Shown: positions 1 to 7,697, numbered from the stretch's first letter. The stretch: DNA of 16,692 bases from JBOGXF01 sp050694275 (GCA_050694275.1 JBOGXF010000046.1:1-16692), one strand, 5' to 3'. The notes: generated by a model not told the origin, from the letters alone. Numbers and translations: made by a program.

Positions 1-704
1 TCGGCGAGATCGCGCTCGATCGCGGCCACGAGCAGCTCGGGCCGCAGGCGATAGTCGTCGTCGGTCGGGATCTTGCGCACCGCGTCCGTCCCCAGACCGA
101 GCATGTCGGCGGCGCGGTCGATCACCGCGTGGACCTCTTCAGAGGCGTAGAGAACGAGGCGAGGAGAGTCCGCCACGCCCTTCTGCCGAATCTCGAGACC
201 GCCCCGGTTATCGCGCGCGGCCTTCAGGGCGACGAAGCTGGCCACCGCGCCGCCGGAGGTCATCATTCCGCCGGCGGTCTCCGGGAGCCGGAATAGCGCG
301 GCAAACCACCTCATGAGCTGGAGCTCGATCTCGGTCGCCGCCGGGCTCATCCGCCACCCGCCGAGATTCTGATTGAGGCCGGCCGCAAGCAGGTCCGAGA
401 CCGCTCCCGGGACGGTTCCGGATCCGCTGATGTACGCCATGAAGCCCGGATGACCGGGATACATCGAGGCTTCGAACACCACGCTGCGGAGGTGGGCCAG
501 CAGCTTCTCGACTTCCATCGGTTCGTCCGGGACCTGCAGCTCGACCGCGTCGCGGACCTCTTTTTTGCTGAGGGCGCGATCTATCGGCAAGGATGGCAGG
601 GACTCGATCAGCTCGGCCCACATCTCAACCGCCGCCGCGCCGAGCTCCCGCGCGGCTTGGGGCGACCAGTCAAGGGCGTCGTACGGCTCCGGGCGAGGGG
701 TCAC
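1..704 (-). CDS. PLP-dependent group II amino-acid decarboxylase, N-terminal part (truncated by window edge)
   Basis: The first 234 codons of a pyridoxal-phosphate enzyme of the group II decarboxylase family (aromatic-L-amino-acid, tyrosine, glutamate and diaminobutyrate decarboxylases). These cytoplasmic enzymes convert an L-amino acid to its amine and CO2. Visible family marks are HPGFMAYIS at residues 85-93, MSPAATEIE at 119-127, TSGGAVAS at 149-156 (the PLP phosphate-binding TSGGS-x-AN segment) and His192, in the place of the His that stacks on the PLP ring. The lysine that binds PLP would lie beyond the left edge, so substrate class and catalytic competence cannot be judged. The start is a GTG at 704-702 that overlaps the TGA of the upstream cyclase (GTGA), which implies translational coupling. 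Family assignment is firm; substrate is unknown. Confidence 0.88.
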   Translation of the reverse strand, partial: MTPRPEPYDALDWSPQAARELGAAAVEMWAELIESLPSLPIDRALSKKEVRDAVELQVPDEPMEVEKLLAHLRSVVFEASMYPGHPGFMAYISGSGTVPGAVSDLLAAGLNQNLGGWRMSPAATEIELQLMRWFAALFRLPETAGGMMTSGGAVASFVALKAARDNRGGLEIRQKGVADSPRLVLYASEEVHAVIDRAADMLGLGTDAVRKIPTDDDYRLRPELLVAAIERDLA

Positions 705-1486
705 CTGCGCCGGGCTCTGGGGTTCACGGAAAAGATCGGGATCTTCAGCGCCAGTCCTTTGATCTTCACGTCACGTCGATGTCCGAACGCTATCTTGCGA
801 AGTCGCTTCTCGGCTAGCTCCTTGGCCGATTCCGACACGACGACCTCCCCCGGTTCACAATGATCGAGCAGCCGCGCGGCGATGTTCACGTCGTGGCCCA
901 GCAGATCGTCCTGCTTGACGAGCGGCTCGCCGGCGTGAACCGCGATCCTGAGATCGAGGGGAAAGCCGTTCCTGCGCTTGGAGAGGGCGCTGCGCAACGA
1001 CACCGCTCCTCCCACGGCCTGGGACGCGGAAGGGAACGCGAGGAGGAACCCGTCGCCGAGCTGCTTGACGACTTCGCCCTTGCCGAGCCGGATGACGGAA
1101 TCCACGATCTCGTGCAATTTGGTCAGTAGCTCGCTTGCGGCCTCGTCCCCGTTGCGGGCCGTGTAAGTCGTGAAACCGGCAACGTCCACGAAGACGATAC
1201 CGACGGTTCCGCCGCTCGCAAGGCGCTCGAGCTTCCGATTCGATGAACGATCTTCGACCGCGAGGCCCGCGAGCAGGTGCGCCGATCTCAGACCCAGCTT
1301 GCCGAGCTTGGAGGGGCGCTTACCGACGGCCTCCTCGATGATCGGCTCGAGCGCCTCGGCCGCCTGCACGACCGTGGACATTCGCCCTTCTTCTTCGTCG
1401 ATCCGCTCGCGCAGCGACTCCTTCACCCTCGGAAGGAGATCGGGGTCGCGGCGCAAGGCGGCGATTATCGCCTCGCGCATGTTCAT
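701..1486 (-). CDS. Class III adenylate cyclase, soluble, C-terminal catalytic domain
   Basis: Numbered from an in-frame ATG at 1528, a cyclase homology domain spans about residues 105-275. Metal-binding aspartates sit in FVDVAGFT (D115) and QLGDGF (D159). K155 and D213 form the Lys-Asp pair that selects adenine, and N215 and R219 in DVNIAARL are the ribose and transition-state residues. All catalytic positions are present, so cAMP synthesis from ATP is expected. The N-terminal ~90 residues are charged and helical with no domain I recognise and no membrane segment, so the protein should be cytosolic. The start is uncertain: ATGs at 1528, 1486 and 1480 are all in frame and none has a clear Shine-Dalgarno. 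I prefer 1486 because the protein then begins MNMREAI and leaves 65 bp for divergent promoters. The gene ends in a GTGA overlap with the decarboxylase. Confidence 0.88.
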   Translation of the reverse strand: MNMREAIIAALRRDPDLLPRVKESLRERIDEEEGRMSTVVQAAEALEPIIEEAVGKRPSKLGKLGLRSAHLLAGLAVEDRSSNRKLERLASGGTVGIVFVDVAGFTTYTARNGDEAASELLTKLHEIVDSVIRLGKGEVVKQLGDGFLLAFPSASQAVGGAVSLRSALSKRRNGFPLDLRIAVHAGEPLVKQDDLLGHDVNIAARLLDHCEPGEVVVSESAKELAEKRLRKIAFGHRRDVKIKGLALKIPIFSVNPRARRR

Positions 1487-1539
1487 CGCAGGAGAGAGGT
1501 TACTAAGCCGCAAGCCCCGGCCGTGCATGGATCGACAGT

Positions 1540-1545
1540 TAGGCT
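1540..1545 (+). promoter_or_regulatory. Candidate leaderless -10 element (TAGGCT)
   Basis: TAGGCT fits the actinobacterial TANNNT -10 pattern and ends 6 nt before the GTG of the membrane-protein gene at 1552. That would place the transcription start on or next to the start codon. No Shine-Dalgarno at useful spacing precedes that GTG. No convincing -35 is visible. The same spacing recurs upstream of the response regulator at 12291. Confidence 0.35.
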
Positions 1546-1551
1546 TCCGAG

Positions 1552-2112
1552 GTGGCTCAACAAGTCATCCGGCGCCGAACCCCTTTCTGGGTGGCGGCCG
1601 CCGTCCTGCTCGTCGTGTCCCTCGGGGTCTTGCGTCTGCCGGAGTCATTCGTCGCTCAAATCGAGCGCAACCGTCCCCTGTCGTCGAGCCAGGCCGGCTG
1701 GGCCTATCGCCTGATTGCCGTGGCCGCCGTCGCTCAGGCCGCCTACGGGGGCTTCATATTCCTGCGTCCAGAGGCGATCCGGAGGGCGCGCGAAAAGGAT
1801 CAGAAGGTCGCCGCGATGCCGCGAGAGCGCGTAGCTTCGCTCGTCGCACGCAACGCTGCCTTCATGGTTGTGCTGACGCTCGTTTACGGGCTCGCGGCTC
1901 TGGCGATCACCGGAGAGAGAGGAGGGTTCTGGCTCTTTGCGGTGATCGCCGCGGCTCAGGGCGCGTGGTACTACCGACAGGTCGGCGAGATTGGGCAATG
2001 GTTGTCCTTCCAGCCGGCGGTCGAAGCGCTCGGTCGACGCGGCGAATGGCGTCGAGAGCCTCCCGACTACTGTCCGCCGGTGGCGCGCGGCCTCCGCCCC
2101 CTGCAGCGATGA
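1552..2112 (+). CDS. Small integral membrane protein of unknown function
   Basis: 186 residues that I do not recognise as a named family. Hydrophobic stretches at about 11-28, 50-71, 101-120 and 125-141 predict four membrane helices. A short Arg-rich N terminus (RRR at 7-9) would be cytoplasmic by the positive-inside rule. The loop at 72-98 is highly charged, and the C-terminal ~40 residues are polar and Arg/Pro-rich. The GTG start at 1552 lies 6 nt after a TANNNT -10-like hexamer. The acyl-CoA synthetase begins within 20 bp downstream on the same strand, so the two are probably co-transcribed; a lipid-related role would be guesswork. The gene is divergent from the cyclase. Coding reality is supported by the clean hydrophobic pattern and strong G/C bias at third positions. 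Confidence 0.75.
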   Translation: MAQQVIRRRTPFWVAAAVLLVVSLGVLRLPESFVAQIERNRPLSSSQAGWAYRLIAVAAVAQAAYGGFIFLRPEAIRRAREKDQKVAAMPRERVASLVARNAAFMVVLTLVYGLAALAITGERGGFWLFAVIAAAQGAWYYRQVGEIGQWLSFQPAVEALGRRGEWRREPPDYCPPVARGLRPLQR

Positions 2113-2118
2113 CGGGCC

Positions 2119-2125
2119 GAAGGAG
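2119..2125 (+). promoter_or_regulatory. Shine-Dalgarno GAAGGAG that decides the acyl-CoA synthetase start
   Basis: GAAGGAG directly abuts the in-frame ATG at 2126, with no spacer, but stands 6 nt before the in-frame GTG at 2132. That is normal spacing for initiation, so the GTG is the more likely start even though an ATG lies two codons upstream. Confidence 0.6.
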
Positions 2126-2131
2126 ATGCGG

Positions 2132-3583
2132 GTGGTCGGAATAGGCGATCATGCGCGCGCCGCGCCGGATGCGGCTGCGCTGGTCACCCTGACCACAACG
2201 CGCACGTACGGAGAGCTCGAGGAGCGACAGGAAAAGCTGGCGGGAGTCCTCCGCGCCGGAGGGGTCGGTAAGGGCGATCGCATCGCCGTCCTATCGGCGA
2301 ATCGCACCGAGCTGCTCGAGGTGACGACGGGGGCGCTCCGCGCCGGAATCGTGCCGATTCCCATTCACGCGACGCTCACCAATCCCGAGATCTCGTTCAT
2401 CCTCGAGGACTCGGGGGCGCGCTGGCTGATCACCGACCGCGGCGTCGATCTTCCCCTCGGCCTCGACCGCGTCGTGACCTTTGGTGATGCTTACGAGCGC
2501 GAACTGCACGAGGCCTCACTACAACAGGTCGCAGACGTGACGTTGACTCGACCGATGCACTACACATCGGGAACCACCGGCAAACCCAAGGGTGTGTGGG
2601 TTCGGCCCCGATCTGAAGGTGAAGGAGCCTCTCGCTCCCGAGGCTTCTCCGACACGTGGGCGCTCGGCTCGGACGACATCCACCTGGTGTGCTCGCCCTT
2701 GTCCCATTCCGCCCCGCACCGGTTCGCATTGCGCACCCTCGAGTCGGGTGGAACGGTGATCATCCAAGAGCGATTTCAGGCAGAGGAGACGCTCGCCGCC
2801 ATCGCGCTGTTCAGCGCGACGACGACCTTCATGGTCCCAACGCACCTGGAGCGAATCTTCTCTCTCGAGGAACGGATTCGGCGGCGCTACGACGTGTCCA
2901 GCATCAGGCTGCTGGCACACGCCGGAGCACCCATTCGCGAGGAAACGAAGCGACGGACGATCGAGTTTTTCCCTCACGGCTCGGTGTGGGAGTTCTACGG
3001 GTCGACCGAGGGCCAGGCAACTCGCATCTCCGCCGAAGAATGGCTGCGCAAGGTGGGAAGCGTCGGCACCGCACTTGGCGGTGCCCGCATCCTGATCTGC
3101 GATCCGGAGGGCGCTCCCGTACCGCCGGGAGAAGTCGGGGAGGTGTGGATCGCGGATCCGGAGGCCGAACGATTCGAATACTGGGGTGACGTCGAGAAGA
3201 CCCGCGCCGCGTGGAGAGAGGGCGCGTTCACGGTGGGAGACCTCGGCCGGATCGACGAGGACGGGTATCTCTTCCTCACCGGGCGCAAGCACGACACGAT
3301 CATCACCGGCGGAGTCAACGTCTATCCGCAGGAGGTCGAGGCGACTCTGCTCGAGCATCCGGCGGTCGCGGAGGCGCTCGTCTACGGTGAGCCGCACGAC
3401 GAATGGGGGCAGGAAGTGAGAGCTCTCATCGTGCCGTCGGTAGGAGCGCCACTCGATCCGGATGCGCTGCGCGCTTGGGCACGCCAACGACTCGCCGGCT
3501 TCAAGTGTCCGCGTCGGATCGCCGCGGTCGAGTCACTCCCGCGCACCCCGACCGGAAAGCTGCTGCGAGAACCGTCCGACTAA
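2132..3583 (+). CDS. Acyl-CoA synthetase (AMP-binding, ANL superfamily; FadD-like)
   Basis: A 483-residue adenylate-forming enzyme, expected to activate a carboxylic acid with ATP to an acyl-adenylate and then to the CoA thioester. Motifs in order: A3 P-loop YTSGTTGKPKG at 144-154; A5 FYGSTEGQ at 288-295; A7 GD at 369-370 (the ATP-ribose aspartate D370); A8 hinge GRKHDTIITGGVNVYP at 384-399; and A10 TPTGKLLR at 472-479, with K476 as the catalytic lysine. Length is near the short end for FadD enzymes (~500), with no fused carrier domain. Acid specificity cannot be read; fatty or aryl acids are possible. GTG 2132 is chosen over ATG 2126 from the Shine-Dalgarno spacing. The gene follows the membrane-protein gene by 19 bp. 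Its TAA overlaps the TAG of the convergent thioredoxin gene by 4 bp (3580-3583). Confidence 0.93.
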   Translation: MVGIGDHARAAPDAAALVTLTTTRTYGELEERQEKLAGVLRAGGVGKGDRIAVLSANRTELLEVTTGALRAGIVPIPIHATLTNPEISFILEDSGARWLITDRGVDLPLGLDRVVTFGDAYERELHEASLQQVADVTLTRPMHYTSGTTGKPKGVWVRPRSEGEGASRSRGFSDTWALGSDDIHLVCSPLSHSAPHRFALRTLESGGTVIIQERFQAEETLAAIALFSATTTFMVPTHLERIFSLEERIRRRYDVSSIRLLAHAGAPIREETKRRTIEFFPHGSVWEFYGSTEGQATRISAEEWLRKVGSVGTALGGARILICDPEGAPVPPGEVGEVWIADPEAERFEYWGDVEKTRAAWREGAFTVGDLGRIDEDGYLFLTGRKHDTIITGGVNVYPQEVEATLLEHPAVAEALVYGEPHDEWGQEVRALIVPSVGAPLDPDALRAWARQRLAGFKCPRRIAAVESLPRTPTGKLLREPSD

Positions 3584-4326
3584 AAGAGCGCCAGGGAAAG
3601 CGACCGGCGAGCCGCGATCCCACGCGGATCATCCGGGGGCAGGATGTCGAGCAGACCGAGGAGATGGTGGCGTGCGCGATCGCGTTCCGCGTCTCCGTTC
3701 GCGCGCACAGCGTCGAGTAGACGGGCAAATGCGAGCTCGAACTCACCTCGAGCTGCGAGGGCGTCGGCAAGACCTATGGCTGCATCGACGTCGGATGGAT
3801 CATGCCCGGCCCGCGCGGCCAGCTCCTCCTCGTCGAGATTCATCGATCGGACGGATAGCTCGGCTGCGGCCAGAGCGCTCTTGGCCTTGGCATGGCCGGG
3901 GTCGGCGTCGAGCGCCCTGCGGTACGCAGCGACGGATGCTTCGAGGTCGCCGCGCTCGGTGGCACGTTCTCCTTCGTCGAAGGCGACGTCCGCGGGACTC
4001 GGTCCGAGACGCGCCAGCCACCGGCGGACCTGCGGTTCCGGGAGCGCGCCGACGAACTCCTCGACGACGCGACCGTCCTTCAACGCCTTGACCGCAGGGA
4101 TCCCCTGGATCCCGAACTGCGCGGCCAGCATCTGGTTGGCGTCGACATCGAGCTTCGCCAGGAGCCAGGCGTCATCCGCCTCCGCCGCCAGCTTCTCGAG
4201 GATCGGTCCTAGAGCGCGACAGGGCCCGCACCACGCGGCCCAGAAGTCGACGACCACGGGAACCTCGTGCGACCGGTCCAGCACTTCGCTCTGGAAGGTT
4301 GCTTCCGAGACCTCTACGTAACTCAT
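3580..4326 (-). CDS. Thioredoxin-fold protein with TPR-like C terminus (CnoX/YbbN-like co-chaperone)
   Basis: 248 residues. Residues 1-107 form a thioredoxin domain with the full redox motif WCGPC (C33, C36) and the cis-proline loop GIPAV (P77). Residues ~113-248 are Ala/Leu-rich helical repeats, including an ASVAAYRRALDADPGHAKA stretch typical of TPR units. This architecture is that of CnoX (YbbN, trxSC), a chaperedoxin that protects proteins from oxidative aggregation. E. coli CnoX lacks an intact CxxC, whereas this protein keeps it, so disulfide reductase activity is plausible; that is inference. The ATG at 4326 lies 45 nt after the mdh stop without a well-placed Shine-Dalgarno, so it is probably the last gene of the icd-mdh operon, or has its own weak promoter. 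It overlaps the convergent acyl-CoA synthetase by 4 bp. Confidence 0.9.
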   Translation of the reverse strand: MSYVEVSEATFQSEVLDRSHEVPVVVDFWAAWCGPCRALGPILEKLAAEADDAWLLAKLDVDANQMLAAQFGIQGIPAVKALKDGRVVEEFVGALPEPQVRRWLARLGPSPADVAFDEGERATERGDLEASVAAYRRALDADPGHAKAKSALAAAELSVRSMNLDEEELAARAGHDPSDVDAAIGLADALAARGEFELAFARLLDAVRANGDAERDRARHHLLGLLDILPPDDPRGIAARRSLSLALF

Positions 4327-4371
4327 GTGTCGATCAACGCCCGAACGACCGGCTCTGTTCCTCCGCCCAGA

Positions 4372-5304
4372 TCAACTGCGCGGCTTCAGCTCCTCGCACT
4401 TGGAGCGGATCGCCTCGGCGGCCTCCTTCAGCCTTTCGAGCTCGTCGCCGTTTAGGTCGAGCTCGACGATCTCGGTCACTCCCTTCCTACCGAGTTTCGC
4501 CGGAACCCCCAGATAGACGTCGGAGATCCCGTACTGCCCCGTGGTCCACGCGCAGGTGGGATGGACATCGCCCGAGTCCTCGAGAATCGAGCGGACCATC
4601 GCCACGGCGGACGAGGACGGCGCGTAGAACGCGCTCCCCTTCTTGAGGTGCCCAACGATCTCGGCCCCTGCGTCACGCGTGCGCCGGAAGAGCTCTTCGA
4701 GGGTGACCTCATCGACCAGCTCGGGCAGTGGCTTTCCCTGCACGGTTGCGTGGCGTGGCAACGCGACCATCTGGTCACCGTGCGATCCGAGCGTGATCGC
4801 GTCGACCTCGGTCAGCGGGACGTCGAGCTTCTCGGCGATGAAGAAGCGCAGACGCGAGGAGTCGAGCACGCCGGCCATGCCCATCACGCGCTCCTTGGGG
4901 AAGCCCGACACCTCCGAGGCGAGGAAGGTCATCTCGTCGAGTGGATTCGACACCACGATGATGATCGCGTCGGGCGAGTGCGCGGCGATCTGCTCGGTCA
5001 CGCCGCCCACGATCTCGGCATTCTTCTCCAGCAGATCCATGCGGCTCATGCCGGGTTTGCGGGGAAGGCCGGCGGTGATGACGACGACGTCCGAGCCGGC
5101 AGTGTCCTTGTAATCGTTGGTTCCGATCAGGCGGGTCTCGAATCCCTCGATCGGGGCGCTGTGATTGATGTCGAGCGCCAGTCCTTGAGGAAGTCCCTCG
5201 ACGATATCGATCATCGCGACCTTGTCGGCAAGCCTCTGCTCGGCGACGCGTCGAGCGGTGTTCGATCCGACGTTTCCCGCGCCGACGACCGTCACTGTCG
5301 CCAC
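4372..5304 (-). CDS. mdh: Malate dehydrogenase, LDH-like (type 3)
   Basis: 310 residues, normal length, for NAD-dependent interconversion of malate and oxaloacetate in the TCA cycle. The Rossmann glycine motif GAGNVG is at 8-13 and D33 ends strand beta-2, the acidic residue expected for NAD rather than NADP. The mobile loop has R82 (PRKPGMSR), the residue that marks malate rather than lactate specificity. D148 and R151 in GVLDSSR and H175 in GSHGDQ are the proton-relay and carboxylate-binding residues. All are present. The start is a GTG at 5304, one base after the icd stop, so expression depends on icd translation and the shared icd promoter. The LDH-like subtype is the form common in actinobacteria, Chloroflexi and Firmicutes. 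Confidence 0.96.
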   Translation of the reverse strand: MATVTVVGAGNVGSNTARRVAEQRLADKVAMIDIVEGLPQGLALDINHSAPIEGFETRLIGTNDYKDTAGSDVVVITAGLPRKPGMSRMDLLEKNAEIVGGVTEQIAAHSPDAIIIVVSNPLDEMTFLASEVSGFPKERVMGMAGVLDSSRLRFFIAEKLDVPLTEVDAITLGSHGDQMVALPRHATVQGKPLPELVDEVTLEELFRRTRDAGAEIVGHLKKGSAFYAPSSSAVAMVRSILEDSGDVHPTCAWTTGQYGISDVYLGVPAKLGRKGVTEIVELDLNGDELERLKEAAEAIRSKCEELKPRS

Positions 5305-5305
5305 G

Positions 5306-6406
5306 TCACACCCCTTCGTCCATCTTTCGGATCACCGCGTCCGCGACCTGCGACGTTCCCACCGCGGTGGGATCGTCGCGGCTTGGCTTCATGTCGTAGG
5401 TAACGTCCTTGCCCTCGGCGATGACCGCTGCGATTGCCCTCTCGAGACGATCGGCAGCATCCATCTCTTCGATGTGCTGGAGCATCAGCACCCCCGACAG
5501 CATCATCGCCATGGGGTTCACCTTGTTCTGCCCTGCGTATTTGGGGGCCGATCCGTGGGTCGGCTCGAACACCGCCGCCTCGTCACCGATGTTGCCCCCG
5601 GGAGCGACGCCGAGTCCGCCGACGAGACCGGCACCGAGATCCGAGATGATGTCGCCGTACAGGTTGGGCAGAACCATGACGTCGTACAGCTCGGGCTTCT
5701 GAACGAGCTGCATGCACATGTTGTCGACGATCCGGTCCTCGAACTCGACGCCCGAGTCCGCGTACTCGTTCTCCGCCACTTCACGCGCGGTCTTCAAAAA
5801 GAGGCCGTCCGAGTACTTCATGATGTTTGCCTTGTGGACCGCCGTCACCTTCTTACGGCCGTGCTTGACGGCGTAGTCGAAGGCGGCTCGAACGATTCTC
5901 TGAGTGCCGTGGACCGAGATGGGCTTGATCGAGATGCCTGAGTCTTCACGGATCCGTCGCGCCCCGAGGTCGGCGAGGAAGTCGATCAGCTTCCGGGCTT
6001 CGGCAGAGCCCTGCTCGAACTCGATCCCCGCGTAGAGGTCCTCGTGGTTCTCTCGCACCACGACCAGATCGATGTCCTCGTATCGAGAACGGACCCCCGC
6101 ATACGACTTGCACGGCCTCAGGCACATGTAGAGGTCGAGCTCCTTGCGGAGGGCGACGTTGACGCTTCTGAATCCCGTTCCCACAGGCGTCGTGATCGGT
6201 CCCTTTATCGCGACCTTGTTTGTGCGAATCGACTCGAGGACGTGGTCCGGCAGCGGAGTGCCGTATTCATCCATGACGTTCTCGCCTGCGTGCTGCACGT
6301 CCCAGTCGAATTTCGCGCCCGCGCCCTCGAGGACGCGCCGGGTCGCCTCCGCGATCTCGGGGCCGGTGCCGTCGCCGGGAATGAGGGTGACGCGGTGTAC
6401 AGACAT
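5306..6406 (-). CDS. icd: Isocitrate dehydrogenase, homodimeric IDH/IPMDH family
   Basis: 366 residues, for oxidative decarboxylation of isocitrate to 2-oxoglutarate. Isocitrate specificity rather than isopropylmalate is shown by S81-x-N83-x-x-x-R87 in the phosphate loop (SVNVALRKEL), which aligns with the Ser113 region of E. coli IDH. R97, R118, Y125, K192, D252 and D256 match the substrate and metal ligands. At the cofactor-selectivity site the sequence reads HGSAPKYAG, with K289-Y290: the pair found in NADP enzymes, where NAD enzymes usually carry Asp-Ile. Y337 in VTYD also fits NADP. The ATG at 6406 has a GGGAG Shine-Dalgarno at 5-nt spacing. It is the first gene of the icd-mdh-thioredoxin operon and is divergent from gltA. 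Cofactor preference is inferred and may be wrong for this subfamily. Confidence 0.94.
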   Translation of the reverse strand: MSVHRVTLIPGDGTGPEIAEATRRVLEGAGAKFDWDVQHAGENVMDEYGTPLPDHVLESIRTNKVAIKGPITTPVGTGFRSVNVALRKELDLYMCLRPCKSYAGVRSRYEDIDLVVVRENHEDLYAGIEFEQGSAEARKLIDFLADLGARRIREDSGISIKPISVHGTQRIVRAAFDYAVKHGRKKVTAVHKANIMKYSDGLFLKTAREVAENEYADSGVEFEDRIVDNMCMQLVQKPELYDVMVLPNLYGDIISDLGAGLVGGLGVAPGGNIGDEAAVFEPTHGSAPKYAGQNKVNPMAMMLSGVLMLQHIEEMDAADRLERAIAAVIAEGKDVTYDMKPSRDDPTAVGTSQVADAVIRKMDEGV

Positions 6407-6564
6407 GAACTCTCCCGTGGTGTCGAGGGCTGCTGAAAGGGTTTTCTAGGCTACCTGATAGCCTTGAACGGAGGGATGGAAGAGCGGTCGCGGGACACCG
6501 CGAGCCGCGGTGGCCGAACGGGAGTTTGGGTCGCCGAACATCGAGCGGGAGAGGACCTTGCGAC
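6407..6564. promoter_or_regulatory. Divergent control region between icd and gltA
   Basis: 158 bp without a gene that must hold promoters for both TCA operons. Visible structure: an inverted repeat AGGCTA-N5-TAGCCT (6448-6453 / 6459-6464), whose arms each read TAGCCT outward and so resemble back-to-back TANNNT -10 boxes; a perfect hairpin TCGCGG-GACA-CCGCGA (6488-6503); and a direct repeat GCCGAAC at 6513-6519 and 6533-6539, exactly 20 bp apart (two helical turns), just upstream of gltA. GGAGAGG at 6548-6554 is the probable gltA ribosome-binding site. The elements are seen directly; operator function is inference. Confidence 0.45.
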
Positions 6565-7686
6565 ATGGCTAATCCCGGAAAGGGGCTCGAAGGCGTCGTA
6601 GCGGCGGAAACCGCGCTGAGCGACATCGACGGCAAGAAGGGCCTCCTTTACTACGTCGGATACGACATCCACGATCTTGCTCCCAACGCCTCGTTCGAGG
6701 AGGTCATCTACCTTCTTCACCACCGCGAGCTTCCGTCCAAGAGTCAGCTCGACGACCTCAGGGAACAGATCGCCCAGGAGCGCGAGCCGGACGAATTCGT
6801 CGGCCGCCTCCTGCCAAGCCTGGCCAGGGACTCGACTCCGATGTCGGCGCTTCGCAGCGCGGTCTCGGTGGCGTCGGCCAAGGATCCCGACGGCTCGGAT
6901 AAGTCCGAGGAAGCCAACTATCACAAGGCGATTCGTCTGTGCGCAGTGCTCCCGACGTTCATCGCCTATTACGACCGACATCGGAACGGTCAGGACATCG
7001 TGGGACCGGACGCGAGCTTGTCTCAGGCGGCCAACTTCCTCTGGATGCTCACGGGCGAGAAGCCCGACGAAGAGTCGGCGCGCATGTTCGACATATGCCT
7101 GGTTCTCCACGCCGACCACACCATGAACGCCTCGACCTTCGCGGCCCGCGTCTGCGCGGCGACCCTCTCCGATATCCATTCGGCAGTCACCGCGGCCATT
7201 GCCGCGCTCAAGGGGCCTCTGCACGGTGGCGCGAACGAGCAGGTCAAGAAGATGCTCGAGGAGATCGGCGAGCCGTCGAAGGCACGTGATTACATCGTCA
7301 AAAGACTTCGTAACAAGGAAAAGGTCATGGGCTTCGGCCACCGCGTCTACAAGACAGAAGATCCACGCGCCACGCACCTTCGCAAAATGGCCGAGAAACT
7401 CGGTCAGAAGACCGGCGATCCCACGAACTTCGAGATTTCGCGGGAGATAGAGAAGGCGGTGATGGACGAGAAGGGGATCTATCCGAACGTGGACTTCTAC
7501 GCCGCGTCGGTCTACGCCTCTCTCGGCATCCCCACCGATTTGTTCACGTGCGTCTTTGCTTCCAGTCGCATAGCCGGGTGGACCGCTCACGTGCGTGAGC
7601 AGTACGCCGACAACCGACTGATCCGGCCCGACCACGATTACATCGGGCCGGATCCACGCGAGTGGGTCGCCCTCGGCGACCGCTGA
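6565..7686 (+). CDS. gltA: Citrate synthase
   Basis: 373 residues, which condenses acetyl-CoA and oxaloacetate. The length and the short N terminus match the compact archaeal/Gram-positive type rather than the ~430-residue type of enteric bacteria. Catalytic features are intact: HADH at 182-185, GPLHGGANE with H220, GFGHRVYK with H259, the catalytic Asp D310 in NVDFYAASVY, and SSRIAGW with R335 near the C terminus. ATG 6565 is chosen because GGAGAGG sits 10 nt upstream; the reading frame stays open for 13 more codons but these look non-coding. It is transcribed divergently from icd-mdh, so the first, third and last steps of the oxidative TCA cycle share one regulatory region. 2-methylcitrate synthase activity cannot be excluded from sequence, but the TCA context favours citrate synthase. 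Confidence 0.95.
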   Translation: MANPGKGLEGVVAAETALSDIDGKKGLLYYVGYDIHDLAPNASFEEVIYLLHHRELPSKSQLDDLREQIAQEREPDEFVGRLLPSLARDSTPMSALRSAVSVASAKDPDGSDKSEEANYHKAIRLCAVLPTFIAYYDRHRNGQDIVGPDASLSQAANFLWMLTGEKPDEESARMFDICLVLHADHTMNASTFAARVCAATLSDIHSAVTAAIAALKGPLHGGANEQVKKMLEEIGEPSKARDYIVKRLRNKEKVMGFGHRVYKTEDPRATHLRKMAEKLGQKTGDPTNFEISREIEKAVMDEKGIYPNVDFYAASVYASLGIPTDLFTCVFASSRIAGWTAHVREQYADNRLIRPDHDYIGPDPREWVALGDR

Positions 7687-7697
7687 TCCTTATCCGT

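Noticed and set aside
2519..3487. 322-codon minus-strand frame inside the acyl-CoA synthetase
   Set aside because: The plus strand carries every ANL motif in order, and the minus translation has no family resemblance.
6441..6470. Housekeeping -35/-10 pair for gltA or icd
   Set aside because: TANNNT-like hexamers exist on both strands, but no partner -35 at 16-18 bp was convincing, so only the repeat is reported.
6451..7635. 394-codon open frame antisense to gltA
   Set aside because: It mirrors the full-length, motif-complete citrate synthase. The translation has no recognisable domain, and the frame is open only because of high GC and biased codons on the other strand.
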